A stretch of DNA of 64,000 nt from Sepiola atlantica (lineage: Eukaryota > Mollusca > Cephalopoda > Sepiida > Sepiolidae): positions 50,930,825 through 50,994,824 of the forward strand of contig OY744544.1 in the NCBI GenBank assembly GCA_963556195.1. The letters run 5' to 3'. The notes below the pieces were generated by a model that ran no database searches, had not been told where the DNA came from, and saw only the letters and a list, made by a program, of their open reading frames with translations. Made by a program: the position numbers and the translations under genes. The stretch's first letter is position 1. Each line of letters begins with the position of its first letter. Of this stretch, positions 44,270-56,394 are shown piece by piece.

Positions 44270-45956
44270 CTAAAATTGACGTTTATACGATTTTCGCTTG
44301 TGAGCAACTTTTGGGCAGTCTCTCAAAAGGTTCCAGCAGTAGTCTGCCATCATGTGCTCATCCCATTTGCCTTGATACCTCTCTTCCATTGTTTTGATGT
44401 CTTGATGAAATCTCTCTCCCTGCTCCTCACTGTAATCACCAAGATTACCAGGAAATCTGTCGAGGTGGCTAAACAATGCTCATATTTGCCCCTAGTTTTC
44501 CGTCAGCAGTAAGCATCTTACGGACCAATTGCTTGTAATTGTCAGCTTTGTGATTTCCCAAAAAGTTTGTCACTACATCTGTGAAGGACACCCAAACATT
44601 TAACTCAACCGTGTCCATATGATTAGTGAAGTCAGAATCCCTCATGAGCGTTCGAATCTGAGGTCCATCGAAGATGCCACCTTTAGCTTTTTCGATGGAA
44701 AGACCTGGAAATTGCCTGCATATGTACTTGAAGCAATCCCCATCCTTGTTCAACGCCTTAACAAACTGCTTCATGAGCCCTAGTTATATGTGCAATGGAG
44801 GGAAGATGATTCTATCCCTGGGTACCAAAGGCTCAGTGATGACGTTGGCTGTGCCGACTTCGAGACTTTCTCGTTCTGGCCAGTTCTCCCTTCTCCAGTG
44901 CTGGATTCTTGCTCTGCTATCCCACAAACAAAGAAAACAGGGATACTTTGTGTACCCACTTTGCTGACCAAGCAGAAAATTCACCATTTTCAAGTCCACA
45001 CAAATCAGCCATTTATGAGTGTTGCAATTCAGCTTTTCAAGAACAAATTTGATAGCATCATACTCTTCTTTCATCTTGGTAGAATGGCCAATTGGTACAG
45101 GAGCAAACTTATTGCCATTGTGCAAAAGTACAATTTTTAGACTTGCTTTCGAGCTATCTATGAAGAGACGCCAATCTGCTGGGTCATATGATGAGATCCC
45201 CATGCAGTTAAGAAGTGCAGAAACGTCATTACAAAAGACCAGGTCGTCTTCTTTAGAAAAGAAACGAAGCAAGCTGCCTTCCCTTGTCCTATAGTATGTT
45301 ACTTTTGTGCCAGAATCAAGAATGTTTTTCTCTTGGAGTCGTGATGCAAGAACTTCAGACTGCTCCTTCGACAAACAAAGGTCTCGCACTAGGTCATTAA
45401 GTTCAGATTGATTGAAAAGCTGAGGGCCATTTGAGGGTTCTTCATAGTCACTACAGCTATCATCACTTGATATTGAAAGATCAGCTGGAATCTCTTCGGT
45501 TTCATCGATTTCAGGTAAACTGGTGAAAACAGGCACAGGTACATCCTCAGAGTGCGCAACAGTACGGATAGCAGAATCCAGGCTCGGATACTGCCAATTT
45601 GCTTTCTTGTGCTTGTTAAACCCCGTCATGTCATTGAGACAGAAGTAGCAGTCATCAAAATGATTGTTGGGCTCTCTCCACACCATTGGTACAGCAAACT
45701 TCAACTTCAGCTTACCGTTGGTCCAACCGCGGAGATTTTCTACACAGGTTTTGCACACCATATGTGGGGCCCAAGACTTGTCTTGGTCACCAAGTATCAT
45801 ATCGAAGTATGCTTTGTACGCCCTCTTGACAAAGTCTGTAATATTCCTCTTTTGTTGTGCCATCATATACTGCCCACAGATGTAACAAAAGACATCCGGT
45901 TCATATCTGCAACATCTTCTAGAAGAACTCATTTTCTCTCTGGAACTCATTTTCAA
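44270..45956 (-). pseudogene. DDE-type transposase, one nonsense codon and one frameshift
   Basis: The frame starts MKMSSREKMSS at 45956. An N-terminal Cys/His-rich region (FCYICGQ, VCKTCVENLRGW, CYFC) looks like a zinc-binding domain. Candidate catalytic residues are Asp in WRLFIDSSKASLK and Asp in KWLICVDLKMVNFLL, followed by a CFLC zinc pair, and Glu in SEEQGERFHQD. An in-frame TAA lies at 44786-44784 within LHI-stop-LGLMKQF. A frameshift lies near 44470 just before FSHLDRFPGNL. The C-terminus MADYCWNLLRD with HKRKSYKRQF is a conserved block that I recall from uncharacterised repeat-encoded proteins of arthropods and molluscs. The role as transposase of the surrounding element is inferred from its position between inverted ends and the DDE-like pattern. 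Confidence 0.7.
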
Positions 45957-46084
45957 CTGTGGAATTAAAAAGAAAATTCTTAATTACTGTTTCATTTATA
46001 CTGCAACTATATTTATGGAACATGTTATTAAGTAATTACAGTATATAATTATATAAAAATTCTCCCTATATAAATAATTATATA

Positions 46085-46194
46085 AAAATTCTCCCTGAAA
46101 TACTTCAATATATACATAATCATTATAATGATTCAATCATATCAGAAAATTATTATTTACTGCTTCTATATGTAAGTATTTCAGGGAGAATTTT
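46085..46194. repeat. 110-bp inverted repeat inside the transposon
   Basis: A perfect 21-base inverted repeat (46085-46105 and 46174-46194, beginning AAAATTCTCCCTGAAATACT). A partial extra copy lies at 46057-46075. Possibly a tiny MITE inserted in the transposon 5' region. Confidence 0.75.
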
Positions 46195-46349
46195 AGCAGT
46201 TTAGGCTTATTTGGGGCTATCAGTATCTTCTAAACTAGAACCAATCTGGCAAAACCAATGTTATATTCGTAATCAGCGACCTTCAAAACCCCAGAAAACA
46301 CTCCTAGATGGTCTGCCAAAGAAAAAAAAAATTTGTTGACCAGTGTTAT

Positions 46350-47849
46350 TTACCAAATTCTATATTAATCTTATATATTCGAATTTTCAAATGTTTGATT
46401 GTTTCCTATTCTGCATCTAAATTTCTTGTGTGATGTGAAACCAACATTTATCTTTTTTTAAGGTTGTTAGTTTTCATATACAGAGATTTTGAATTCATGA
46501 CTCCGTTTACAATTAGTTTTCGTATTATTAGTAAGCTATCATCTAATATAAGTAGGACTAGTGATCTAATATTAGTAATATATACCATCGATCTAATATT
46601 AGTAGGACTAGTGTGTTCGTTCGTTAAATATTGTAGTATTTGCTGCCAGCTTGAACAATATACGTCATGCCAAATCATTTTTAAGAATGCTTTTAGAATT
46701 ATTTTTCCAGATAAGTTCAAAGAAGACAAATATATATTTGCTTCGTCCTTTACGTCCAGGCTTAAGGAAAGTAATTAATAATTAAAAATAAATCAATACA
46801 TCAATAAATAATACGATATAAAAATCGTTTACTCTGTACTCTCTCCGATTTTATATTTTTAACTCACCTACGCTTATAAATGTAGCCCAACTCATTTCAC
46901 TGAATACACACGTCGCAGCGTGGTCGCTACATCTGCCTGGGCTTTTAAAACTATCTCTCCAGGATGACTCATAAATATTCGACGGCTTCGCTGACAGATT
47001 TCGACAAAAAAAGAACAAAAAGAAAAAATAGCTGTACACTGATGATGACATGTTATGTTGAAATTATTTGTTAAAAAAAATGAATGTTTATTTAAATAAA
47101 CACTTTGCGTCGTTTAATCTGGTATCTATCCGATTTCATATAAAAATATAAAATATATATAATTATTTAATCACTGTAAGTTTCTATATTATGATAAACA
47201 CATGATATTTGATATTCTAAACGAAATCAAATAATGTATAAATAATTCAGATACAAAATAAATCACATATTTAAGTCGAAGTAAGGGTAAAGTGAATATG
47301 GTTAGAATTCTTTGTTTACAACGATGGCATCAATACAGTAAACGAATAGCCTGAGACGGTTGTGTTCCAACGTTTGTTGATGCAATTGTTTTCCTTATAA
47401 AACATACTTACATATTCTTTATACAATGACACCAGGCTACGTGTTCTCTAGGCTTTCAGACTGTGTATAGTTTAAGAATATTATAGGTACGATACCGGAC
47501 ATTCAGCTGGCATGCGTAAATACTCGTATTTGAAAACTAGCGAAAAAGTACTTTGAATCTAGAGACAATGTCACACATTTGCTAAATAGAGTGCGACGAA
47601 TGAAGGACCCTAGCGGGCCGTTATCAGCCGGACCTCGGAAGTCGTAAATTCTGGTGTCGCGTCAAAACGCACCGAACAACGACACTTGATCTTATCGCTA
47701 TTTCCTTAGGAAAGTCTTTCCTTTACATATGCAGGTGCGAGTTGACAGATTTTAGACCACATTTTTTTACTCAAACATTTCCTCACCCATGAACTATTCA
47801 ATCTTGGTTCAGTTTAATACGTATTTATTTTTATCAGTCATTTTATTAG

Positions 47850-47856
<7 letters not shown>
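46350..47856. other. stretch without recognised gene
   Basis: There is a short palindromic cluster at 46535-46615 built of (G)ATCTAATATTAGTAGGACTAG. Nothing else recognised. The 47560-47700 segment is richer in GC but unrecognised. Confidence 0.5.
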
Positions 47857-47880
<24 letters not shown>

Positions 47881-47943
47881 TATTTTCTTTTTGGATATTA
47901 TATTACACATATTGGCGAGTGAAAGCATTTAGTGCTTGATATT

Positions 47944-48010
<67 letters not shown>
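47857..48010. repeat. two (TA)n tracts
   Basis: TA tracts at about 47857-47880 and 47946-48010. The second is about 75 bases downstream (minus strand) of the hammerhead-like motif at 48086-48130. Confidence 0.93.
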
Positions 48011-48013
<3 letters not shown>

Positions 48014-48085
48014 AAAGGAAGGATGAGAGTAATCCGACGTAATGGGAAATGAAAAAGATAAAACGAAGAGATATTTTTTTATATG

Positions 48086-48130
48086 GTCATCAACGTTTCG
48101 TCTTTATATGTAAGACTTCCTCGGGATGAT
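48086..48130 (-). ncRNA. hammerhead ribozyme-like motif (ACGUU family)
   Basis: Stem I AUCAUC (48130-48125) pairs over five bases with GAUGAC (48091-48086). Stem II GUCUU/AAGAC is perfect, with one extra A at its base. GAAA is present, the stem III strand is ACGU, and the triplet is GUU. The core reads CCGAGGA, so U4 is changed to C, which should impair cleavage. Confidence 0.55.
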
Positions 48131-48294
48131 AATTTTAAGAAAAATGTCATGCAAGTACATCGAAATATTAAGTTGACATGATGGATTGATGATAAAAAGT
48201 AGTAGCCGTGGCTACTAAGAGCGCTGGACCATGGTCTGGGCTGAGAGAAGTCAGTCAGTGGCAGAGAGTGAAATCAATGTGGATGGCTGTGATG

Positions 48295-48296
<2 letters not shown>

Positions 48297-48381
<85 letters not shown>
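48297..48381. repeat. (CT)n-(TA)n compound microsatellite
   Basis: A CT tract of about 40 bases followed by a TA tract. Upstream, 48205-48245 (GTGGCTACTAAGAGCGCTGG) resembles the 5' half of a tRNA. Confidence 0.95.
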
Positions 48382-48386
<5 letters not shown>

Positions 48387-48784
48387 AATCAATCGATCGA
48401 AGTCACTACTTAAATTCCCGACCGCCTGCGTTTAATATACACAGCTCATTCTCAACTTGTGAAAAACTGCTTTCATTCTCGGTCCACGGAAGTATTTTTA
48501 AATATCCATAATTCTCAAAATTACACCCTAATAAGTGCGTTCCATTACGATTGAATTAAACATCCTTCTATTGGATTTACTTCATTTTTGAACATTTACA
48601 ACGCTGCCTTCACAGAACCCTTTTTTCCATCTTTAAATCTTTTTTCACCGGGCACTTTATCTACGGACATTCACCAACTGGACCGACTCCATATTTTTAC
48701 ACGCACACTCTTACTTTCTATTACTTTATATTTCTTCAAATTTTGAATTTTGGCTTTTCCACTGCCAACTTATCCATCTATGTA

Positions 48785-48828
48785 ATTCCTCTGAAGATAA
48801 GATTTTAATCTTTGAAATGCATTGGATA
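48785..48828 (+). ncRNA. hammerhead ribozyme-like motif (AUGCAU family)
   Basis: CUGAAGA (48791-48797), stem II AAGAU/AUCUU with a UUUA loop, GAAA, palindromic stem III AUGCAU and triplet AUU. Stem I is UCC/GGA with a bulged U. A more decayed copy lies near 50868-50910 (plus). Confidence 0.5.
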
Positions 48829-51003
48829 AGGAAAGAAAAATAAACATGTTTTTACCGAGTACACCTTGCATTGAACAATCGAAATGGAAATAGATTTGTC
48901 ATTCGTACATACTTATCTCTCTTCTTTCTTTTATCTGTATGAATAATCAACAGAAATACCTTGTCTCTGTATCACAGTTCTCTACTCTGACTAAACAGGC
49001 AAGTGCCTCGAGCTGGAATCGAAACTCGACAGTCTTAACGACAAACGACCCTTCAAACTAATTGACTATTACGCGCCATCTGCTGAACTTTCAATGTAAT
49101 TATTGCTTGAGAGCTCGATTTGTTTGAACAAAGAGTAATATATTTTACGCTGATGGTAGTTGGCGATTCCACTTACCAGAGAGCATACTTGCGTAACACT
49201 AATTGCAAAGAATTCATTAAAAAACAAAACAGCAGCAGAGGTTTACTCGACTTATTATATAAAAAGTGAGAATGATCTTATTTCACACAAAAATATTTTC
49301 ATAAAATTATATCACGATCTTTTCATTAAGGAATAATAGTTTCAAATTAACAAAAAACAACTCCATTTTATCCATATATACATGAGTGTGTATGTGTATA
49401 TAGAATTACACATATTTTGCATTACTTCCGTTATTCTATGTATTACGCTGCTTTTTGTTGTTGGTTCTATAGCGTGAGTGCAGTATCTTTGTCAATTCCA
49501 ATAATAACTAAACTCCTACTCATTTATACCTAGTACGAAACAGACTATTAGTAAAATTTAGTGAAAAAATATGCTATTTACATTTCATGTGAGAGTAAAA
49601 ACTACAATTGATGTATTTATGGATTTACATGTATTTTTTATCGGCAAAACACATTAAAATAATGTTTTAAAATATATAATAAGCTTTGAAATAATGACGA
49701 ATACTTTTCATGTGTATTTTTTGCGGATTATCAAAAAGGTAACTTCGTTTTAAAAATATATTTATGTAGTATTATTCGTGGTGATTTTTATGTTATTTTT
49801 GTTTCCTTTAATTTATAAAAAAATGTATATATGTTTAAAACACTTTTTAGATTTACGTGAGATTCAAACTCAGATATTGACTATGTAAACACTACAGCCT
49901 TAGTGATGCGTATTCTGCTCATTCCTTTTTTTATAAAGCAATCACATGTTTCTATTTGCGTACGAAAATACACACTCCCAAAACACCATAACATTTTATA
50001 GTATATTGCTAGATAAGATAGTTTCACTTACAATAAAAATTCGGAAAATTAAAATACAGACAGCATTTATGGAATGACCTGATAGAAGATATTTTAAATA
50101 AATATCTTCTTAAAATCTTGCTAGGTAGATTTACGTACGCGGTACTCTTGTTGTTTGAAAAGTGTTTCTTCCTTTAAATCAAAATGCCTAATAATCCGCA
50201 TTCCGTTATTTCATTAAAACACGAGCCAGCGCCATTTTGTCAAGAGGAACACCTATTTTCTATCCAACAGAATTGCATCCGCCTTTTTTAACACGCTTTG
50301 TTCTCTTCATTTTTTTTCTCTTTCCTCTTTTTTATGATGTTCTGTTATTTCAGTACTGGTTAATCTATTCCCAATGTTACATAAACTCATAAATAACGAA
50401 GCAAGAATTTTCCTTGTCTTTCAAACTGACATGTTTTTCTTCTTTTTATTTGTCAGTTAATTTGTGTTTGCTTTACTTGTAGGAAGAAGAAACGAGTTTC
50501 TTTAGTGTTTTGGTTGACTTCCATTCTTATTTTTCGCGCCAATTAACATTATAAATTCAGCACTTATTGAAAAGGCAAATCAGAAAAACATTATTTGCTC
50601 CCATAATTATAGGTGTTTCGATAGTTTAAAAATATACAATGCAAAAAGAATACGTTGAACATAAAAGCAAAAGTTCACAGTTGAAGTCCCCATAAGAGTT
50701 TGGAGCTGCAGGTTCTTTCATGGCGTTTTCAATTGTGAACTCTCGCCTATAATTTCAACCTTTTCTTCGTATATTGTTCATATTTTTTGTTTTATCTTTA
50801 TTTTCATCTCGTTTCAAATTATGAATTTTGGTAAGTTTCCCTAGACCATTGTATATGTTTGCACTCCTCTAACGATAAGATATAGTTCTTTGAAAAAAAC
50901 ATGGCATGATAACATTTCTTTTATTTGGTCCCATTGTTTTGAACAACTGATGACTACATAGATATTGTATTTTATGCAATTATTATTCTCATTCTTTACT
51001 TGG

Positions 51004-51005
<2 letters not shown>
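48829..51005. other. mostly unrecognised AT-rich stretch
   Basis: A minus-strand tRNA-like 3' half (GTCGAGTTTCGATTCCAGC, about 49008-49045) may be a SINE remnant. The 50800-50920 segment repeats, in diverged form, the 48725-48850 segment including its ribozyme-like motif. Nothing else recognised. Confidence 0.45.

Positions 51006-51043
<38 letters not shown>
51006..51043. repeat. (TA)n microsatellite
   Basis: A TA tract at the left edge of the Penelope-like element. Confidence 0.93.
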
Positions 51044-51046
<3 letters not shown>

Positions 51047-52310
51047 ATTATTCTTATCATTCATACAGACATTACATTATCTGCGACGCTGGTATGTCGA
51101 TGTTATCGATCACCAGCTGTTAGAAACTGATATCTCATCAGGCAGAATAAACATCTGATCGTTCCTTTAGGTCATATTTTGAAACAATGAAGCGGCAAAT
51201 AAGGATAGAAAAGCAAACGATATTCAAGATTTAAGATTTGAAGGTAACAGAAAATCTAACGTAGATATAGTTAAAAAAATAACTTTGATAATAATATAAT
51301 TAATGGCAAACTAAAAATTAGCGACAGGATAGGCAAATTAAGAGAAAAAGTATAATATATTCTATTCAAAGTGCATAAGCCTTACTTCCGACCAAAATCA
51401 GCTAACACACTTATAAACCCTACAAGACAAGAAATTAAGAATATTGGTAAAAAAATATTAGAGAGAATAAGTGGACAAATAAAAACATATTAGGAAATAA
51501 ATCAGTGGGTAAACACAACTGAGACCATAAATGGGTTCTTGAAAAATTGAAAATAAAACGAACTGTACATTCATTTAATTCGACATCATCAATTATTACT
51601 CCATATCTAAATAACTTTTCGAAAGTGTTATTCAGTTTGTCAATCTTCTCTCTGATATTTCTGAATAAGAAATCAATATTCCTCGAAAATGAAAAAATAC
51701 AGTGCTAATTAGCAAACAAGAACAATGGACTGGAAGCAATCAATCGGGATCTTCCGACGTTTCCATGGGTTCTTTGGGGTCAGCATGAGTAACCAATGTA
51801 GTTGGACTCTACACATTATATAATGTCACAAAATACATTAACATAAAACGTATAGACTTACATGGGAAAAAAACTCAAATGGGCAAAAGTGTAGAAAGAG
51901 TGAAAAAGAATATGCATAGAGAGATAAAAAAGATAGGTCTTAAGGTGGAAATAACACTAAGCATTAAACTAGGTTACTTCTTAGATGTAGCATTTAACTT
52001 AAACAATGAAACGTACGAACCCTATACTAAAGATAAGTGAATCCAATTTATGTCCATTCACTATCTAATAACCCTAAAACTATAATTACACACATTCTCT
52101 AATCAATTGAAAAGAGAATTAACAACACCTCCTCTAATGAGGCAGTTTTTAACGCAGATGATATTTTTTCTTTCCCACTACATTCTTTCCAAATATGTAT
52201 TACGGGGAGAATTAACTTGTTGTTCTGCCTGATGAGATCTCGTGCATAACGTCGACATGCAAGTGTCGCAGATTATGTGCATGTCTGTATAAATTCAAAT
52301 AATCATATAT
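51044..52310 (+). mobile_element. decayed Penelope-like element between inverted modules
   Basis: The minus-strand module at about 51044-51150 and the plus-strand module at about 52222-52310 are inverted copies of one sequence. Both have CCTGATGAGAT, a CGACAT block, a GTGTCGCAGATTATG-like block and a tail that runs into ATAATCATATATATA. Between them lies a degenerate Penelope-type reverse transcriptase frame read on the plus strand. The CUGAUGAGAU start resembles a hammerhead 5' box, but the GAAA box is not intact (GAUA or missing). Penelope-like elements are known to carry hammerheads in their terminal repeats, which fits. Confidence 0.75.
51302..52165 (+). pseudogene. Penelope-like reverse transcriptase remnant
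   Basis: Frame pieces in order are NGKLKISDRIGKLREK, then KPYFRP, LINPTRQEIKNIGKKILERI and NQWVNTTETINGFL, matching the conserved N-terminal part of Penelope-type proteins (the SDRI and INPTK motifs). Much later come NPIYVHSLSNNPKTI and IEKRINNTSSNEAVFNAD, matching the conserved region after the reverse transcriptase (the SNHPP and SSNEEVFN motifs). The catalytic region between them is heavily deleted and full of stops. No GIY-YIG endonuclease is seen. The element is dead, but the family call is well supported by two separated motif groups in order. Confidence 0.8.
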
Positions 52311-52400
52311 ATATAAGATATGTTTGATATTTATCACTCTTTATAAGTCCGGTTGAAATTCTTTGGATTTTTATCCCGTGAATGTTTACTTTTCCTTGAT

Positions 52401-52403
<3 letters not shown>

Positions 52404-52470
<67 letters not shown>
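52404..52470. repeat. (TA)n microsatellite
   Basis: A pure TA tract. Confidence 0.95.
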
Positions 52471-52473
<3 letters not shown>

Positions 52474-52974
52474 GGTGTATTTTTTAAGATTTATATGGAC
52501 AAGATTTACTCCTAAATTAATTCAATCGCTGATGCGTACTTCATTCAAGCTTTTATCTTCTAGGCGAGAACAACTCCACTAACAAGCTACATAATTATAT
52601 AATATATAAATAAGAGTTTATGTTCACTTTTGTATGGCAGCAATTATACAATAACCTGCTTTCATCACAAATCTTGTAAAATATATTAAAGTATTATATT
52701 TGCCTACTTTATCAACAGAATAATTTTTCAGCAGCAGGTTAATTTCAGTCAATAAGTTCAACACTTATTCTACCTTACTAAGACTTACAGAGTTTTATCA
52801 TCTTACCAGCCGTTTGATTCTTTGTAAAGTTTATCAAGCTTCATAGGAATGCACATTCGAGAGTAGACTAGCAGTCGTTGCTAGCGCAATCCAATTGGAA
52901 ACGACTGTTGCTATAACGCAAAAGGATGTGCAACGGTTATCTTCTCGTGTCCATATTTTTCTCGTGTCCATATA
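52471..52974. other. stretch without recognised gene
   Basis: The right end may be the 3' UTR of the minus-strand LINE fragment that follows. Confidence 0.4.
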
Positions 52975-53540
52975 AAAAGCTATTAAATTAATATTACGTC
53001 CAGATAGTGCTTGGTACATTGCTGTACCCTGATTTTGTAGAGTGATAGGTCCTTTGTTTTGCAGGGACCGCCTAATAGAGGACATCGAAGGAGATGCTCC
53101 ATGATATCGGGTTATATGCTACAGTCGCATGTGGTTGTACCACTAAGATAGCCCCATCTACTTATGCACTCCCTAGAACGGCCGACACAAGTTGGTTAAG
53201 ACCCTTCGATTTTTCCCAGTTGTTATATTCTGATGGGAATGTTTCGGCAGGGGAGATTAGTATAGTTGATGTGTGTGGGTGGTTGGAGAGCTTTTTCCTT
53301 TACATTTTTAGGTGGAATTCAGATTGTGTTGTATCCAGCGGAGCAGCGCTGGTTAGGTAACTTTTCCGTGATTTTATTCGACTGGGGGCAAGTACATGGC
53401 CTGTGACTTGCCTGCATCGCTCTATCCTGTTGACTACTACTCTTCTGATGGCTGGAGGAGCGATACCTGCAAAAGTGTACATGCCGTATGTGTTAGTGGT
53501 CTTCAGTCTCCAAGTGATACATCTGCATTGATAGCGTTGT
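52975..53540 (-). pseudogene. LINE ORF2 C-terminal fragment, degenerate
   Basis: The minus strand reads TFAGIAPPAIRRVVVNRIER, then LKSRKSYLT-like residues and NHPHTSTILISPAETFPSEY. It ends with a zinc-motif tail IMEHLLRCPLLGGPCKTKDL that runs to about 53000. APPAxRR near the start and the MEHLLRCPL(L) block are typical of the C-terminal region of non-LTR retrotransposon proteins in molluscs and other invertebrates. Several frame changes and stops are present. The 5' part of the element is missing, as usual for truncated LINE insertions. I cannot fix the clade. Confidence 0.65.
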
Positions 53541-54119
53541 GTGTGTGGTTGGATGTTAGTTGATATTAGTTGGTGATGCTATCTATTGTTAGTTGTCTAT
53601 ATTTATAATTTTATCAATGGTGTCTTTTAGTTGCCATATTCATTCCTGGTATCTCAGGGCGATTGTTTTCATTGCCACGCTGTATTTCCCGTAAGCATGG
53701 GACGTCACATTGCATTTCCTTGCAAATCGCAGCGAGTAAATCTTGTTTTGCTGCTGACAACCTTCGATATTTGCAGACAGAACAGTCAACGCCGGTCTTA
53801 AAGAAGGCTTAAGTTTTTAACCCCAATATATGCCTCGATCTCCGAGACCGATGTTGACTACTTTGTCAGACGTTCTACGCTGAGATAGCCCCTTTGCGTA
53901 TATAGTGGTGGTAGAAGTAGTTTAAGCAAGGCCACAACGTGGACGCTTCTACCAGAACCCCAACGATTATCGAAGGAGGTGGAGGGAGCTGGAAACTTTA
54001 AGGAACTTATAAGTCAGGACCCAGAAAAGACCACTGGTTATTATCCGTGAATCAATACTAATAATGACTTGTATGAAAACATCTACTGACTAAATAATAA
54101 ATAATGTATGGATAATTAG
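53541..54119. other. stretch without recognised gene
   Basis: Richer in GC than its surroundings, probably further mobile-element DNA. GTGGTGGTAGAAGTAG near 53904 and CTTCTACCAGAA near 53967 could pair. Confidence 0.4.
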
Positions 54120-54740
54120 ATGATGAAATATTTAAACTGTATCAACAGTTGGAAGACAACAAGTTGCATGTATGAAAATAAACAGAGGTATTCCCGGGAG
54201 ACTGTCTATCTACATTACTTGTTTCATCATTGCTATGCTGTCACTAACCAAACTATTCGACAAATGCAATGTACCGATTTACAGAAAGTAACAAACAGAA
54301 TCATCGTTTGGATTACATTAAATAACAAGAAAATATATAGAAATATTAATAAGGTCAACTAGAATCTTTAGTCAAGATATATCAAATGACTTCGGGCCAA
54401 ACGTGCACAACATATACTAAAGAAAGGAGCAATTGAAACAAGGAATAGCTACATAATCGAGTCGTAATAAGAGTACTTCACGAACGGGTAAAGTATAAAC
54501 ATCTGGGATTCCGGAAGTGGACACTGTAAAATCATCAGCGAAGAAAGCACAATAAAAAGTGAAACATTCAAAAGAACGAGAAACTTCTTGAAAGTAAATT
54601 ATACAGTAAACACATCACAGATATAAACATCTGCTCGGAAATTCTATCAAAATACTGAGAACATTTTATACATTGCACAAAAATCCAAATATCTCGGATA
54701 TGATTGGAGTCTTTAAATCTCAGAAAAATTAGACCTTTAG
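54120..54740 (+). pseudogene. non-LTR retrotransposon reverse transcriptase fragment, degenerate
   Basis: Across shifting frames the plus strand gives LYQQLEDNKLHV, then TEVFPGDCLSTLL (equivalent to the PGDSLSPL motif, the counterpart of RQGxxxSP), later MTSGQTCTT (near the DKC region), and YKHLGF (the YLGI motif), then IKSETFKRTRNFLKVN-like residues. This is the order expected from reverse transcriptase palm to thumb in a mollusc LINE family with PGDSLSPLWF. The catalytic YxDD is not preserved. It ends near 54740. Confidence 0.6.
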
Positions 54741-55379
54741 CTACTTACAACAAATTATACGAAACATGAGAATACCATCGTCTAACTCTTCGTTCTCTAA
54801 ATTTCGCCCCAACATTCGCAGACAATTTGGTCGGATTATTTTCACCTCGAAAAATGGTAAAACCGATCAAATTCCGTGGTCTCATCTCTGAAAATTCCTG
54901 TTCCTTTAATAATAATACGAGCGTCGTCTCTTTCCTTTCAATTCTCACTCTCTGTTACTCGCTTTTTTAATCTCTATCAATCTTTCTCTCTTTCTATCTC
55001 TTTCTCCACTTCTCTCGCGTATCATATAGCGACAAACAGTCATAAAATTAAAAAACACATTTCAAACAAAAGGTTCGGGACATCAAAACTATTTTCTTCT
55101 TTTTCTTCGTAAATTCGCTTCTTTTGCTTTTAGAAAATTGTAGCGCCCCGATTTTCTGCACGTTTTTTTTTCTCCGCTTCAGAATCCAAAAGTATCCGAC
55201 ATTTTGTCTCTGACGTAAACGCAAGAATGTCATAAATCACATCCACCTCCCATCGCTGACAAAATGCTGGCAAAATAGACAGAGATCAAAATTTTATACA
55301 CATACACGGCGGAAACAAAAGCTCACTGCCTACACACACATGCACACACGCATGCACATATTTTTGCTAGGTTGAGAGG
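54741..55379. other. stretch without recognised gene
   Basis: CT-rich at 54935-55015. No gene recognised. Confidence 0.5.
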
Positions 55380-55675
55380 GTGATATCATGCACAACTAAC
55401 TACATACACTTTCCCCAAAGGAGAAGCTGATGACTGCGAGTATAATATCATGACGAAAAAACACTTTCCCGCCCAAGAAAAGGAGGAAGGAATGCCTGGG
55501 ATCATTATATCATGACACCAGACTACACAATGCACTACATCCAACAAAAAAAAAATAGAAGGTAATCTTTGGAGGATGGTATCATGAATAAAGAACGTAT
55601 ACTATACTGCATCTGTCCCAAAACAGGAGGCAATGCCTCGGAGGAGTGTATAATGAGTAAAGAAAATATACTACA
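55380..55675 (+). repeat. dispersed ~65-bp minisatellite, locus 3
   Basis: About five degenerate units with GGAGGnAATGCCTGGGA, TATATCATGAC and ACTACA blocks, as at 16925-17240. Confidence 0.8.
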
Positions 55676-56394
55676 CAGAATAAGCATAAACCGTTATAAT
55701 GTTAATATAGTTAGGTTAGGTTGAAAAACATTTTCGCATTTATTAATTGAGATGAAATTAAAAACAATGGAAAGTTTATATTGTCCACGTTAAACACCGA
55801 AATAAAAATGTTGCCAAAAAATATATTCGCTATCTTTATTAACAAAGATAAATATTCTAGCTAAGGAATAACGATAACTTTCTTTCATAATTTTTACTTA
55901 AAAAATACGTGTTTATAAACTTGAGTAATTGCCCTTTCTTTAGCTAGCTTCTTTTCTCGCAATGTTTAGATGGCGACTATTTCTTTTCGACTTAATTTTT
56001 ATTTCGACGTTTCACATGTACGATAAAACTTGGCATAATAAGAAAAAATTACATAGTTGTTTGTTTTTCTAAAACATGATTTAAGTTAAAAAATAGTTGT
56101 TGTTTATGTGCAATGCCGAAACATATTCCACTCGAAATAATTTACGTGACTGAAATAAGAATTAACCCAAATAAAGAGTTTCTTATAAAGAGTATTGATA
56201 AAATAATCGGTAAAAACTTTTTCTTACAATTTAAACAAAAAAATAAATTTTATTGGTTTGGATTTTGTAACTGAACGATTTTTTTTTTAAATTTCAGACA
56301 ACGTATATTTATAAATGTGAAGGGAACAATGTTGAGCTCATTACAAGTTTCTCTTTTATCCTGATAATAAAAACATGTGCTTCGACAATCATTC
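55676..56394. other. stretch without recognised gene
   Basis: AT-rich. Nothing recognised. Confidence 0.5.

Larger units (their letters stand above)
43788..46345 (-). mobile_element. DNA transposon with CACTGG ends and TTA target duplication (CMC/Chapaev-like)
   Basis: The left end CACTGGTCAACA and right end TGTTGACCAGTG are inverted, and imperfect similarity continues for about 120 bases (both have a TTCTGGGGTTTT block and a GGTTCTAGTTT-like block). The flanks read TTA at both sides (43785-43787 and 46346-46348). CACTG termini with a 3-bp duplication fit the CMC group, but this assignment is inference. The single gene inside is read on the minus strand. Confidence 0.75.

Noticed and set aside
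51080..51145. Intact hammerhead at the Penelope-like element terminus
   Set aside because: CUGAUGAG is present, but the GAAA box reads GAUA and no palindromic stem III with a cut site can be placed. Kept only as hammerhead-like.
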